Positions 42,129 to 51,109 are shown, counted from the stretch's first letter. The stretch: 64,000 nucleotides of DNA from Prorocentrum cordatum (GCA_963575745.1 CAUYUJ010020163.1:92501-156500), one strand, 5' to 3'. Made by a program: numbers and translations. Notes: generated by a model from the sequence alone, not told the origin.

Positions 42129-42238
42129 CGCGGCTCAAAGCAGACGTGCTCAAGTTGGGAGATGGCGAGCGTTCAACTGCCAACAAGGCAGCGGATGCTC
42201 AGATCAAGACGTGGTGCCCTGACGCCTTGCGAGCTTAG
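42026..42238 (+). CDS. C-terminal piece of the long gene
   Basis: Frame 2 reads LVLRAWALWRSKREGFLSNP, then MRRRWHEREVARLKADVLKL and IKTWCPDALRA to TAG 42,236-42,238. Basic amphipathic helix character. It follows the 563-codon piece with a one-base slip inside 42,005-42,030. Confidence 0.5.
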   Translation, partial: VATHLVLRAWALWRSKREGFLSNPMRRRWHEREVARLKADVLKLGDGERSTANKAADAQIKTWCPDALRA

Positions 42239-43045
42239 AGCAGGTCGCTGCGCCTCCTCGCTCTCCTTGATTTTCTCATTGATGCGGCTACTAGTGGCGC
42301 GCATTTTTGAACCGCATTTGGCGGGCTTTGAGCTTCCCTCCTCCCCTCCTCCTCCGCCTCCTCCCTCCTCCCCCCCTCCTCCTTTGAGCCCGTTCGCAGC
42401 AAAAAAGGGCGGATGCGGGCGGCAGCACTGGGGCCTTCGGTGGAGCTCCCTATGGGGCCACGAAACGTGTGAGGGGTGATGTTGATGATGACAGCGGCTC
42501 TGATGATGATGATGATGATGGTGATGACGATGATGGTGATGATGATGGTGGTGGGTCGGTTGCCTCGTTTGCCATGTGGTAGTGTGTTCGGGATGATGGC
42601 CGGTTGTTCAGTGTCATCGAACCCCCTTCCCTCTCGCACGTCTCCCCAAGGCGCGAGGGGCCCGCAGGGTTGCCAGCGCAATCGTTGTCAAGGTTTCGAT
42701 CGGCCCTTGCTGCCAGGGGGGCGGTGGAGGAGGAGTAGGAGGGAGAGGGGGAGGCAAATGCAGAACAGTGCTCCATCCGTCGGCGCTCCTCCTGACGGAA
42801 CGCCCCGGACGCCCCGGCAGAGGAGGGGGGGCGCCCCGCTGGTTTGGTCCCACCTCCTCTCCCTCCTCCTCCTCCGCCCCCGCCTCCGCCCCTCCTTCCC
42901 CCCCCCCTCCCCCCCCCCTTCCTCCTCCCTCTGGGAGTGGGGCGGGCGGGCAAATATATTCCCCAAGCAGTGCACAATCCGTCCATTGGCACGGGGCCGC
43001 ACAATGCGATTTATTGATCGCATCCATCCGTGCTCCTGCTGCAAA
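42239..43045. other. Downstream spacer with repeats
   Basis: (CCT)n at 42,340-42,390, (GAT)n at 42,484-42,560, C-rich tract 42,850-42,940. No gene supported. Confidence 0.5.
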
Positions 43046-43092
43046 CAAAAAATGCGCCACGCAGATGGCGCCACATATGTTGCACCACATAG
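43046..43092 (+). repeat. 14-bp minisatellite patch
   Basis: GCGCCACGCAGATG, GCGCCACATATGTT and GCACCACATAGGTC, three units of the type found at 37,095-37,352. Confidence 0.75.
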
Positions 43093-43349
43093 GTCCCTGA
43101 GAAATTATGTGCGGGGCCCGCGCTGGCTAGCATATATTTGTTCCCCAGGAGAGTTCGGCGGGCATCCCGGGAGACGTTGCAACGAGCTGGACCTCCGTCA
43201 TAAGTGTGGCTCACTGGCGCTATTCGCCACTATTTCCATGTTTTTTTTATTTTGGCGCCGACAAGCACTATTTTTAACAAGACGTATTGCTTCTGAGCAA
43301 ATAGTGGAAACAAGCGAATATCCATGCGTCACCCGTGTTTAGCTCGTCC

Positions 43350-44106
43350 ATGGAGGCCGCGCGCTTCCACGACGCCGTGGTCATGGGCAAGGGCGATCTC
43401 CGCTGTGGTCCCAGAAATTTCCTGACGTTCGCCGGCGGCGTGGAGGACGCGTGCGCCGCCAGGCTGTCGCAGTGGCGGGACTCTTCCGCGAGCCAGGGCT
43501 TGCGCTTCGATCGCATCTACATCAAGTTGCCGAAGCAGGATATACTGCGGAAGCGCTATGGCGTTCCCTTTTCACGTATCTTTGGACGACCACGGTCGCG
43601 ACGTCGGCAAAGACTTGACAGGCCTGAAGTCATTCGTAGCAATTGGATCCATCGGCGTCGCGCGCGCAGAGGGCCTTCGCCCCCCAGCGCCCGCGGCGGC
43701 GCTCTTCGAGGAGTCGCCGCTTGGAGCGGGACCCCGCAGGTGGGAACTCGAGGCGGACGCGTGGGAGGGGGTGCACTCCAGCCTGGAGTTGCCGCTGCCC
43801 CCCTGCCCGCGGCGCTGCCGAGTGCAGCTGCACGCATTCGTCGCGCCGTGGGACCGGAGAGCCGTTTCCCCCTTGCTTGAGGGCGGGGTTTACAGCCTCG
43901 CGATCTGCGGCGCGCAACGCAGGCGAGCGGTGGCGTTGCGGCGGGACCAGGTGCAGTGCATCCTCAGCTGCCGTGCTGGCTGGCCGTGGCTCATCGCGAA
44001 GGCGTTCGTGGTGGGCTCGGTGCCCCCGGCGGTGGACTACCGCGTCTCGGGGGTCGCCGGCGCGCCTCTGGCGCCAGGATCGGCCAAGAGGCCCCGCCCT
44101 GCCTGA
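43350..44106 (+). CDS. Hypothetical protein, frame break at about 43,560
   Basis: ATG 43,350 follows CCCGTGTTTAG, an acceptor-like AG. Frame 0 reads MEAARFHDAVVMGKGDLRCG, then PRNFLTFAGGVEDACAARLS and FDRIYIKLPKQDILRKRYG. A one-base slip between 43,555 and 43,580 continues in frame 1 (PFHVSLDDHGRDVGKDLTGL, then LICGAQRRRAVALRRDQVQC-like and AKAFVVGSVPPAVDYRVSGV) to TGA 44,104-44,106, closing GSAKRPRPA. The slip is decay, an indel error or a tiny intron. It could be the 5' part of the gene that continues at 45,259, with the GGA array as intron. No domain recognised. Codons are GC-ending like its neighbours. Confidence 0.5.
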
Positions 44107-44124
44107 GCGGCCTGGCGCTTTTAG

Positions 44125-44156
44125 CGGGAGGAAGGAGGGAGGAGGAGGGGGGGGAT

Positions 44157-44187
<31 letters not shown>

Positions 44188-44462
44188 GGGAGGAGGATGA
44201 GGAGGAGAGGAGCACGAGGAGGAGGAGGGGGGGGCAGGAGGAGGAGGAGGAGGAGGAGGAGGAGGGAGGAGGACGAATAGAGGAGGAGGGAGGGAGGAGA
44301 AGGAGGGGGAGGGGGAGGAGGGGGGGAGGGGAGGAGGAGGAGGGGGAGGGAGGAGGACGGGGAGGACGAGGAGGAGGGGGGGGAGGGGGAGGAGGGGGAG
44401 GAGGAGGGGGAGGAGGGGGAAAGGAAGAGGAGGGGGGGGGAGGGGGGGGGGGGGGGGGCGGC
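44125..44462 (+). repeat. (GGA)n/G-run array
   Basis: Purine array, 340 bp, between two coding pieces. Confidence 0.96.
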
Positions 44463-44597
44463 GGGCGGCCATGGCGGCACGGGCGGCCACAGTGGAGATC
44501 CCGCGCGGCACCCCTGCAGGCGCACCCCTCGCTGGGGGGGGAGGGGCAGCAACTTCCTCCTCCTTTTTCTCCCTTGTCGTCCTCGCCGCCGCCGTCG

Positions 44598-44995
44598 TCG
44601 TCGTCGTGCGGTCTGGGGGAGGCGGAGGAGTGTGGAGTTCGAGTATTGGAGTGGCGTGTGGTGTGGGTTGTTGTGCGCGTGTGCACTGGAGGAGGAGTCC
44701 TCGCCCTCGCCCTCCTCCTCCCGGTCTCGTCGTCGTCGTCGTCGTGCTCTCTGGGGGGCGCGCGCGCCGCCCCGCGCCCCGCGCCTCCGCCGGCGCGGCC
44801 TGCTCGTCGTCGTCGTCGTCGCCGCCGCCGCGCCGCCGCCGCCGCCGTCGTCGTCGTCGTCGCGGTCCTGGGGGAGGCGGGGGAGTGGAGGAGTTCGGGT
44901 ATTAGGAGCGGCGTGTGCGTGTTGCGCGTGCGCGTGCGTTGTGTGCACTGGAGGAGGGAGTCCTCGCCCTCGCCCTCCTCGCCGTGCTGCTCCGT
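44598..44995 (+). repeat. Tandem duplication, about 254 bp
   Basis: CTGGGGGAGGCGG(A/G)GGAGTG starts near 44,613 and 44,867. Both are followed by CTCGCCCTCGCCCTCCTC and framed by GTC/CGT runs. Confidence 0.8.
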
Positions 44996-45044
44996 GCTGC
45001 TCCGTACTGCTCCCCCGTACTGCTCCGCGCTGCCCCCCCCCGCG

Positions 45045-45250
45045 CCGCCGCCGCCGCCGCCGTTGCGCCGCCGCCCGCCGCCGTTGCGTCGCCGCCGCCG
45101 CCGTTGCGACGCCGCCGCCGCCGTTGCGACGCCGCCGCCGCCGTTGCGACGCCGCCGCCGCCGTTGCGACGCCGCCGCCGCTGCCGTTACGACGCCGCCA
45201 CCGCCGCCGCCCTTACGACGCCGCCGCCGCCGCCGCCGCCGCCGCCTGCT
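45045..45250 (+). repeat. 18-bp repeat (GCC/GTTGCGAC)
   Basis: CCGCCGCCGTTGCGACG repeats every 18 bp about six times (45,090-45,180), then drifts to GTTACGACGCC. It contains the same GTTRCGAC core as the nearby hairpins. Confidence 0.85.
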
Positions 45251-45258
45251 TGGCTCAA
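45250..45258 (+). promoter_or_regulatory. Possible spliced-leader relic
   Basis: TTGGCTCAA lies directly before ATG 45,259. The dinoflagellate spliced leader ends in TTTTGGCTCAAG. Nine matching bases are suggestive but could be chance. Confidence 0.3.
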
Positions 45259-45600
45259 ATGTTCGTTCCTGAGCTCTTGCCCGTGTCGGACCACTCGGCT
45301 ACTGTGAACTTCCCCATCGCGCCCTGGCGCAGGCAGACCAGCAGGATCATGGGCGAGGATCCGGCTTCTGTGCAGGCGCGCCTCGACCGGATTCGGCAGG
45401 GCTTCACCTACCCGCGCGCGGTGTCCAGGGATGACGCCCGCTCGCGATTGGAGGACCGGCGCAACCTGGACCTGCCCGCGAGCGAGGAGATGGTGGACCT
45501 CTTCATCGCCCTGTCCAGCGCGGGCCCTGCCACGAGAGTGACTCCGAAAATGATGAAGCGAATGAAGGCCAGGCACGATTTGCAACGAGTTCACGGGCCT
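45259..45600 (+). CDS. Exon 1 of a multi-exon hypothetical gene
   Basis: ATG 45,259 in frame 1: MFVPELLPVSDHSATVNFPI, then RRQTSRIMGEDPASVQARLD, SRLEDRRNLDLPASEEMVDL and VTPKMMKRMKARHDLQ. Basic/helical, GC-ending codons. After about 45,590 the sequence turns into hairpins and G runs, so the exon probably ends around CAACGA/GT. Exon 2 continues in a different frame about 150 bp on. A separate short gene is the alternative. Confidence 0.55.
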
Positions 45601-45659
45601 GCCCCCACTACCGCTTTCACGGGCTTTGCCCCCCGACAGGGGGGCGGGGGGGGGCCAGG

Positions 45660-45716
45660 GCCGTTGCGACGGTTCTGTCTCTGCGACAAACACAGCCGTT
45701 ACGACGGCTGTGTTTT
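45660..45716. repeat. Hairpin pair with recurrent core
   Basis: CCGTTGCGACGG (45,661-45,672), then a 12-bp perfect stem AAACACAGCCGT / ACGGCTGTGTTT (45,688-45,699 / 45,704-45,715) with TACG loop. It lies in the gap between exons 1 and 2. Confidence 0.85.
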
Positions 45717-45750
45717 TCGAGACACACCGCGGGCCTGATTACCCAACTAT

Positions 45751-47290
45751 GGCGTGCAACGCCCGTTGCAAGTCGTGCAAGGAGCGGATCGTGCTGACGG
45801 TCGCCGTGGAGACGAACTACTGGTTGGTCCCGAAGGGGAACCTGAGCGCTTCAGATCTCGCGAGCGTCGGGCCGTGCGTTGTTGCCCCCGCTTCCATTCC
45901 GGCGCAGTTCTCGAACATGGCCCAGGGCCACCACGTGATCGACCAGGTCGTCCCTCGCGAGCGCCTTGGCAGATTCGCATTGCGACAGATTCGCATTGCG
46001 ACAGCTTTGGAGAGGCAGGTTGCGACGAATCCTGGGGCGGCGGCGCTGCCGGACGCTCGCCCGCCGAGCGCAGGCGGAGCGCCTCCGCAGGCGGTCGCGG
46101 CGACCGGGGGGGCGGCGGCGGCAGCGGCGGCGACAGCGGCGGCGCCGCCCGCGGACGCGGCCCCCGCAGGGGCACCTCCGGCGGCGGCGCCCAGCAGCGC
46201 GGCGGGGGCGGCCCCGGCAGCATCGGAGGCGCCTAGCGGCGCGGGGGCCGGCCGCCCGAAGGCCGCGCGCGCCGTCAGCCGTCAGCCGTCCGCGGCGTCG
46301 GAGCCCAGCGAGGACGAGGGCAGGGTTGCCGCGACGGCGAAAAGCCGGGCTGTCGCCGCAGTGGAGGCGGGGAAGTATTGGTCTCCAAACAAAGGCTCCT
46401 CGGACAACGCGGAGTTCTGGGTTCGCACCGCAACGGAGCACTTGCTCGCGGGCGACAGGCTTGCGACGAGCATCCCGGAGCCTTTCGCGCAGTTCTTCAA
46501 GGACGTGACGGTTGCCTTGATGAAGAAACGGCGCTTGGGCACCCTGCGGGAGTTCACGGGCCACTCCGAGCGCGTCCACGCGAGGTACCCAGACTTCTTG
46601 CCGCCCTTCGCGAGGGGCCCCATGAAGCTCAGCCAGTGGCAGTCCGACCCGTCCATGCCGCAAGATGAGGCGGTGCCGTTCACGTACGCGGATAGGTTCT
46701 ACTCGTGCGAGCTGTACCTGGAGTTCGTGGAGTCGAGCTTCCGCGCGAAGCTCGACGGCCTCCGGGCGCAGACCGAGTTGGACGACCCGCAGCGTTACGA
46801 CGCCGCGCGGGCGCTTTGCGCTGAGGCGCCGACGGCAGAGAGCAAGGCCGAGCTGGAAGCGGCAATGACGATCTTCGGCAGGGCCGCGGACACGGAGAAG
46901 GTCGCGCACTTGCTTGCCGATGACCACCTCAAAGTCCTGCAGGCGTGGTCCCCCGGAGACGCCCGGTTGGCGCTGGAGCCTCTCGCGAAGGACACGGGGC
47001 TTCTGAATGGGACGCCCTCCCAGGAGGTCGCAAGAGCGCTGGTCGCGCTGCCCCGCCACGTATCCGCGGTGGCTGCAGTGCGGGACCCGGTCGTGAAGGG
47101 CGTGCTGGAGGAGTACGCGCAGGTGACCACCCGGGGGCAGGTCGAGGACGGCTTCGTGGAGCTCGCGCAGGCCGTGGCCATGGAGGTTCTGACGTGGAAG
47201 TGCGGCCTGACGGGCACGCAAACGGAGTTCGACGCTTTCGAGGTGGGCACCGACCTGCTGTCCGTCGGCAAGGTGGTTTCGCAGTGCCAG
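45751..47290 (+). CDS. Exon 2 of the multi-exon gene
   Basis: Frame 2, open from 45,626. A plausible first residue is Met 45,751 (MACNARCKSCKERIVLTVAV), whose C-x3-C-x2-C could bind metal. An Ala/Pro-rich low-complexity linker spans about 46,040-46,300. A folded, mostly helical domain follows: KYWSPNKGSSDNAEFWVRTA, EHLLAGDRLATSIPEPFAQF, MKKRRLGTLREFTGHSERVH, YADRFYSCELYLEFVESSFR, VEDGFVELAQAVAMEVLTWK. It ends GKVVSQCQ at CAG 47,290. The 5' splice site is GC (47,291). No family recognised. Cytosolic or nuclear, no membrane segment. This is the most convincing coding sequence in the window. Confidence 0.7.
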
Positions 47291-47492
47291 GCCAGGTGGG
47301 CAATGCATATATATACACATGTGTGCATATACATTTATATATATATATATGTATGTATATGCGTGTGTATGTTTATATCTGTATAATGATAATTGTATTC
47401 GTATATACATATCTACATGTATACATATTTGCTATATATATGTGTGATATATATATATATATATGTATATGTTGTGTTGCGTACGTTGGCAG
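47291..47492 (+). other. GC-AG intron, 202 bp
   Basis: It begins GCCAGGTGGGCAATGC and ends CGTACGTTGGCAG. Between lie (TATATG)n tracts, strikingly AT-rich against GC-rich exons. CAGGC occurs at both borders (TGCCAGGCC and GGCAGGCTC). Splicing here joins frame 2 to frame 0 in phase 0 (SQCQ|ALARLPGSPALAAKLAKT). The alternative GT site five bases later (GCCAG/GTGGG) gives a stop after 28 codons. Confidence 0.75.
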
Positions 47493-47969
47493 GCTCTGGC
47501 GCGCCTGCCAGGCAGCCCAGCTCTCGCCGCAAAGCTCGCCAAGACGGGGAATGCCCCGCGCATGGCTTCGATCGTGAGCCTTGTGGAGCACGCTAAGAAG
47601 GCCGACGACGCGTCCGAGACGCCTCCCACCGTGGGCTACGCCGCGCCGAAGTCGAAGGCGAAGGCGAAGGCGAAGGCTGCGGCGGGACCGGGGGCGAAGG
47701 CGGCGCCCGAGGGCACTGCGGCGGTCGCGGAGGCGTCTGCGGACGCGGCGGCGCCCGCGGAGCCGGGCGGCGCGGCCGCCTTGCAGCGCCCGCGGGTGCG
47801 GAGGCGGCTGCCGCGAGCGCCGCGACGGCGCGGAGTGCGCCGGTGTGTTGTTTTTGGCCTGCGCGGCCGGAGGAGGCATGCGATGGGGGGCGGTCGATGA
47901 GGGCGGAGGCCGCTCCGTTCGATGTGGGGGACACGGTCACGGTGGACCATAAGAAATTGATCTACCGGG
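47493..47969 (+). CDS. Exon 3 of the multi-exon gene (one frame slip)
   Basis: Frame 0: ALARLPGSPALAAKLAKTGN, then MASIVSLVEHAKKADDASET and an Ala/Lys-rich KSKAKAKAKAAAGPGAKAAP stretch to about 47,780. The sense then passes to frame 2 (APAGAEAAAASAATARSAPV, then AEAAPFDVGDTVTVDHKKLI and YRG). The slip falls in Ala-rich GCG/GCC sequence and may be an assembly indel. FDVGDTVTVDHKKLIYRG has the strand pattern of SH3/KOW/chromo-barrel folds. The AK-rich part resembles histone H1-like tails. Confidence 0.55.
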
Positions 47970-48106
47970 GCTTCATTTTTTGACTTTGTATTTGGTTTCG
48001 GGTTTTTTGTTTTTTGTTTTTTTGTGGTTTTTTTTGTTTTGTTTTTGTGTATTGTGTGTCATTTTTTTTTATGGTTTTTTGTTTTTTGTTTTTTTTTTTT
48101 TCACAG
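47970..48106 (+). other. GC-AG intron with T-rich body, 137 bp
   Basis: It starts GCTTCATTTTTTGAC and ends in a long T tract, TTTTTTTTTTTTTCACAG. Joining G (47,969) to GC (48,107) gives GGC and keeps YRG|KCFGVQELHGED open. A GA donor at 47,982 also stays in frame (Cys instead of Gly) and cannot be excluded. Confidence 0.7.
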
Positions 48107-48381
48107 GCAAGTGCTTTGGTGTGCAAGAGTTGCACGGTGAAGATGCTGGAGGGGGTTTTAGCGTTGGACAGGAGGAGGAGCACAAGTTCGGCTTCGAGAA
48201 GCTGACACAAGTTGTCGATCCAGCCGGCGGGCAGGCGAGCGGGCAGTCGCCTGAGACGGCGCCCGCTGGCGCGGTGAAGCGCAAGGATGTGGGGGGCGGC
48301 GAGAGCGGCGAGGGCGAGGCGAACCAGAAGAAACAGAAGTGCTTGGAGGACTTGTTCATGGGCGGTGACGGCGGCAAGTGA
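48107..48381 (+). CDS. Last exon of the multi-exon gene
   Basis: Phase 1 exon: KCFGVQELHGEDAGGGFSVG, QEEEHKFGFEKLTQVVDP, then AVKRKDVGGGESGEGEANQK and KQKCLEDLFMGGDGGK to TGA 48,379-48,381. The KRKD...KKQK pair could be a bipartite nuclear signal. The charged tail is typical of nuclear proteins. Confidence 0.65.
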
Positions 48382-48502
48382 GCGACAGCCGCGGCTCCAG
48401 CGAGGCGCCCAGGAGCATCCATTAAACAGTACTCTACCCCACGAGAACAATAACACAATATCGGAACGTGCGCCGGCGCCTCGCTTAGACATGCTATTTT
48501 GG

Positions 48503-48726
48503 CCCCTTCGAGCGCGGCGGCGCGCCTCGAAGGCGGAGAGGCCCCCGTCGTAACGGGGGCGTTTTTGACGCTTTTCGGCCATCGTCGCGGGGCATGGGCT
48601 TCCCGACGAGAGCTCCCCTTCGAGCGCGGCGGCGCGCCTCGAAGGCGGAGAGGCCCCCGTCGTAACGGGGGCGTTTTTGACGCTTTTCGGCCATCGTCGC
48701 GGGGCATGGGCTTCCCGACGAGAGCT
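48503..48726 (+). repeat. 112-bp tandem duplication with two hairpins per unit
   Basis: Units start at 48,503 and 48,615 (CCCCTTCGAGCGCGGCGGCG) and appear identical. Each has CCTTCGAG/CTCGAAGG and a second stem GCCCCCGT-CGTA-ACGGGGGC followed by GTTTTTGAC. It lies 120 bp after the stop codon of the multi-exon gene. The shape mimics an intrinsic terminator, though this is a eukaryotic context. Confidence 0.92.
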
Positions 48727-49015
48727 CGCTGCCATCGGCGGGGCGAGCTTCCCCCCTTTTCTTTCTTTATGCTACTTATCCTCCCTACTCCCCCCCGTGC
48801 TTCTCCAGCTCCTGCCCCCGTTCGATCGTCCTCCAGCTCGTCGTCGTCGCCGTCGCCGTCGTCTCCCCCCCCTGCTCCCACCGCAGCATGCGCACTTGAC
48901 GCAGTCTCAGCGAATTGCGACCCGTGTGGAAATCATCACCGCGCATCTTGGGCTGAGATTTCAGACCGGCACGCGTCCGTTACGACGGACAGGCCCCCCG
49001 CCGTCGAGGTGCTTT
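48727..49015. other. Spacer with one more core hairpin
   Basis: GTCCGT-TACG-ACGGAC at 48,975-48,990. Otherwise CT- and GTC-rich, no gene supported. Confidence 0.5.
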
Positions 49016-49019
49016 CTAC

Positions 49020-49165
49020 GAGGGGGAAGAGGGGGGGGGAGGGTCGGGGGAGGAGGAGGAGGAGGAGGAGGAGGAGAGGAGAGGAGAGGAGGAAAGGGGG
49101 AGGAAGTGGGAGGGAGAGGGGGGGAAGGGGAAGGGCCGGAGCAAGAGGGGGAGGGGGAGGATGAC
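49020..49165 (+). repeat. (GGA)n/G-run array
   Basis: Purine array. Confidence 0.95.
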
Positions 49166-49695
49166 GGGGGCGGCGTTTTTTTTTGAGGCCGTTTTGTTTT
49201 TTTTTTGGAAGCCGTGGGGGCCGTGGGGGCCCCGAGGGGCTCGTAGGGGCTGATGTACGCCTGGCGCCCCCAGCGGGGCTTGAGGGAGGCGCCCGCCTCC
49301 TCCTCCTCTTCCTCCTCCTCCTCCGCCGCCGCCGCCTCTCCCCCGCCTCCTCCTCCCCCCTCCTCCGTGGCTATTTTGGTTCAAGCCTAGTCTCGGGTTC
49401 AAGCCTGGGCTGCCCTGGGCTGCGGCCCGAGCCCAGGCTGTTCGCGCCGTTTAGGTTCAAAAATTGGGGGGTCTCCCACCCTCCCTCCCTTTTGGGTTTC
49501 CCCCCCCCCTCTCCTTTTTTTTGCGTCTCCCCACCCTCCTGGACCCGAAGCCCCCCTTCCTCCCCCCTGCGGCGGTGCCCTCCTGCCCCCCCCCCCCCAG
49601 TCCCGAGTGCAGCGCCTGGGAGGTCTGCGCCGCGTCGCACCTCCCCTGGCGCGCCCGCGGGGCGGGGGGGCGACGGGGGGGCAAGGGTCCGAGGG
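49166..49695. other. Low-complexity spacer
   Basis: T runs and G runs (49,175-49,230), CCT/CCG (49,293-49,368), C runs (49,500-49,600). CAAGCCT(A/G)(G/T)(T/G)CTCGGG words near 49,383 are duplicated. No gene. Confidence 0.45.
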
Positions 49696-49697
49696 TC

Positions 49698-49698
<1 letters not shown>

Positions 49699-49785
<87 letters not shown>

Positions 49786-49793
49786 CGACGGCG

Positions 49794-49863
<70 letters not shown>

Positions 49864-49892
49864 CGACGGCGACGGCGACGGCGAGCGGGAAG
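49699..49892 (+). repeat. (GAC)n and (GACGGC)n array
   Basis: About 19 GAC units, then GACGGC with GAGCGACGGC steps. Confidence 0.97.
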
Positions 49893-50084
49893 AGCGACGT
49901 TCCACCCAAGCCGTGCTCCGTAGTCGTCCTGGGTGCCCAACTACTGCCATGCCCCTTGCTTCGCACAAGGGCGTGGTCCTTTGGCTCGCACAATGAGGCG
50001 CTATTTCGTACTATTGAGCTTTATTTGCAGCGGCCGCGCTCGAGCAAAGGCTTCCATGCATTTGGATTCTAAGTCTAGGGCGCC

Positions 50085-50405
50085 TCTTGGACCACGTTGG
50101 AGTTTTTTGGGCTTGTCTCTGGGGCCTCCTGTGGGCCTCGTGGGCCGTCTTGGAGTGGTCTCGGGGCCTCGTGGATGGCCTTCAACGCCGCGAAGGCTAA
50201 CAAACTGGATATGCTGAGAATGTACGTTGTCCCAAGGGAATTTCAAGATTTTGGTTTCTTGGGGGCTTCCTGGGAGGTCTCTTGGACGCTTCGTGGGGTG
50301 TCTTGGCGGCCTTTTGGGCCGTTTTGAGCTTATCTTGGGCGTCTTGGAAGGATCTTTCGGCGACTTGTGGTTCTCGTGGACCGTCTTGGCGGCTTCTTCG
50401 GAGGC
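50085..50405 (+). repeat. Family P array 5
   Basis: CTTGG every 10-11 bp. TTATCTTGGGCGTCTTGGAA then GGATCTTTCGGCGACTTG is shared with 5530-5560 and, inverted, 2300-2350. Confidence 0.85.
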
Positions 50406-50795
50406 GTCACGTGCTGTCGTGCAGCTCAAGAGCGAGCCCAGGGAACCCAGACCTCCCCCGGGTGAGTTCGGTCTGGGGCCACCCGGGGCGGGGGGGGGTC
50501 AAAATTCTGGTTTGGGGTCTTTGGGGGGCGATTATAAGGGGGGAACAATCTCACGCGCCTGGAGACCCACAAGGGGTCGTTGGATTGCCGACCCTTCGAT
50601 GCTCCTCGAGGGTGTTCGGCTCAACGCCGATCGGATTCTCGACCCGCGGCATGGTCGACCCCCGAGCGTTGACCCCGACGAGGCCCAGAGGCGACGCCAA
50701 AGCCACGCAGGCTCCTCCCCAAATCCCCGTGGGAGCGTTCCGCGCGCGCGCGCCGGCGCAGGCGAAGGGCAGCGCGCGCCGCCGCCCTCGTCGAG
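50406..50795. other. Unassigned spacer
   Basis: ACCCAGACCTCCCCCGGGTG / GGTCTGGGGCCACCCGGGG around 50,450-50,485 form an imperfect hairpin. No gene supported. Confidence 0.35.
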
Positions 50796-50930
50796 GCCGT
50801 CGTCGCTGGCGTCCTCGTCCTTGTCGACGTCGGCGCCGACGTCGGCGCCGACGTCGTCGACAGCGTCGTCGACGGGGCCGTCGTCGACGACGCCGCCCCC
50901 GTCGTTGCCGACGTCGTCGGCGCCCTCTGC
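50796..50930 (+). repeat. GTC/GACGTC palindromic array
   Basis: GTCGACGTCGGCGCCGACGT-type words. A matching array at 51,110-51,185 lies on the other side of family F copy 1. Confidence 0.8.
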
Positions 50931-50935
50931 CTATA

Positions 50936-51100
50936 GGGACCGTCAAAAGGTACCGATATCGCTACTCCCCGGACCTCTCCTGGGGCGCGTTCTGACCAGG
51001 ATTCCGAGGCGAATTTGGCGGTGGTGACGAGGGCCTCCGAGGAGGCCCAAAAAGGGGAAACGAATGAAGGGTAGCAGTATCGGTACCTTCTCTTCTGATT
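50936..51100 (-). repeat. Foldback family F, copy 1 (inverted)
   Basis: GGTACCGATATCGCTAC (50,950-50,966) pairs with GTAGCAGTATCGGTACC (51,071-51,087). The body matches 54,690-54,840 in reverse complement (CTCCGAGGAGGCCCAAAAAG). Confidence 0.82.
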
Positions 51101-51109
51101 GTCGGGGAC

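Larger units (their letters stand above)
38004..42238 (+). pseudogene. Long gene of unknown function with frame breaks
   Basis: Coding-like sequence continues on one strand for 4.2 kb but changes frame several times. The pieces are 38,004-38,860; 38,862-39,198 (with an in-frame TGA at 39,013); 39,197-39,770; 39,954-40,285 (one slip near 40,008); 40,422-42,020; and 42,026-42,238 (TAG). Two breaks look like introns, with acceptors CCCCCCAG at 39,952 and CACTGCGCAG at 40,421. The others join conserved-looking sequence with a one-base slip, so the gene is either decaying or carries assembly indels. I recall similar long ORFs as abundant in dinoflagellate genomes but cannot check. The CWVCSSHLANLAV motif in the third piece is loosely like the C-x2-H of hAT transposases. 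That is weak, and no transposon ends were found. Confidence 0.5.

Noticed and set aside
45851-47410. 519-codon minus-strand frame opposite exon 2
   Set aside because: Shadow of the plus-strand coding sequence; Arg-rich, with no start context or domain.
48541-48570. Bacterial intrinsic terminator
   Set aside because: Introns and repeats make this eukaryotic; kept only as a structural resemblance.
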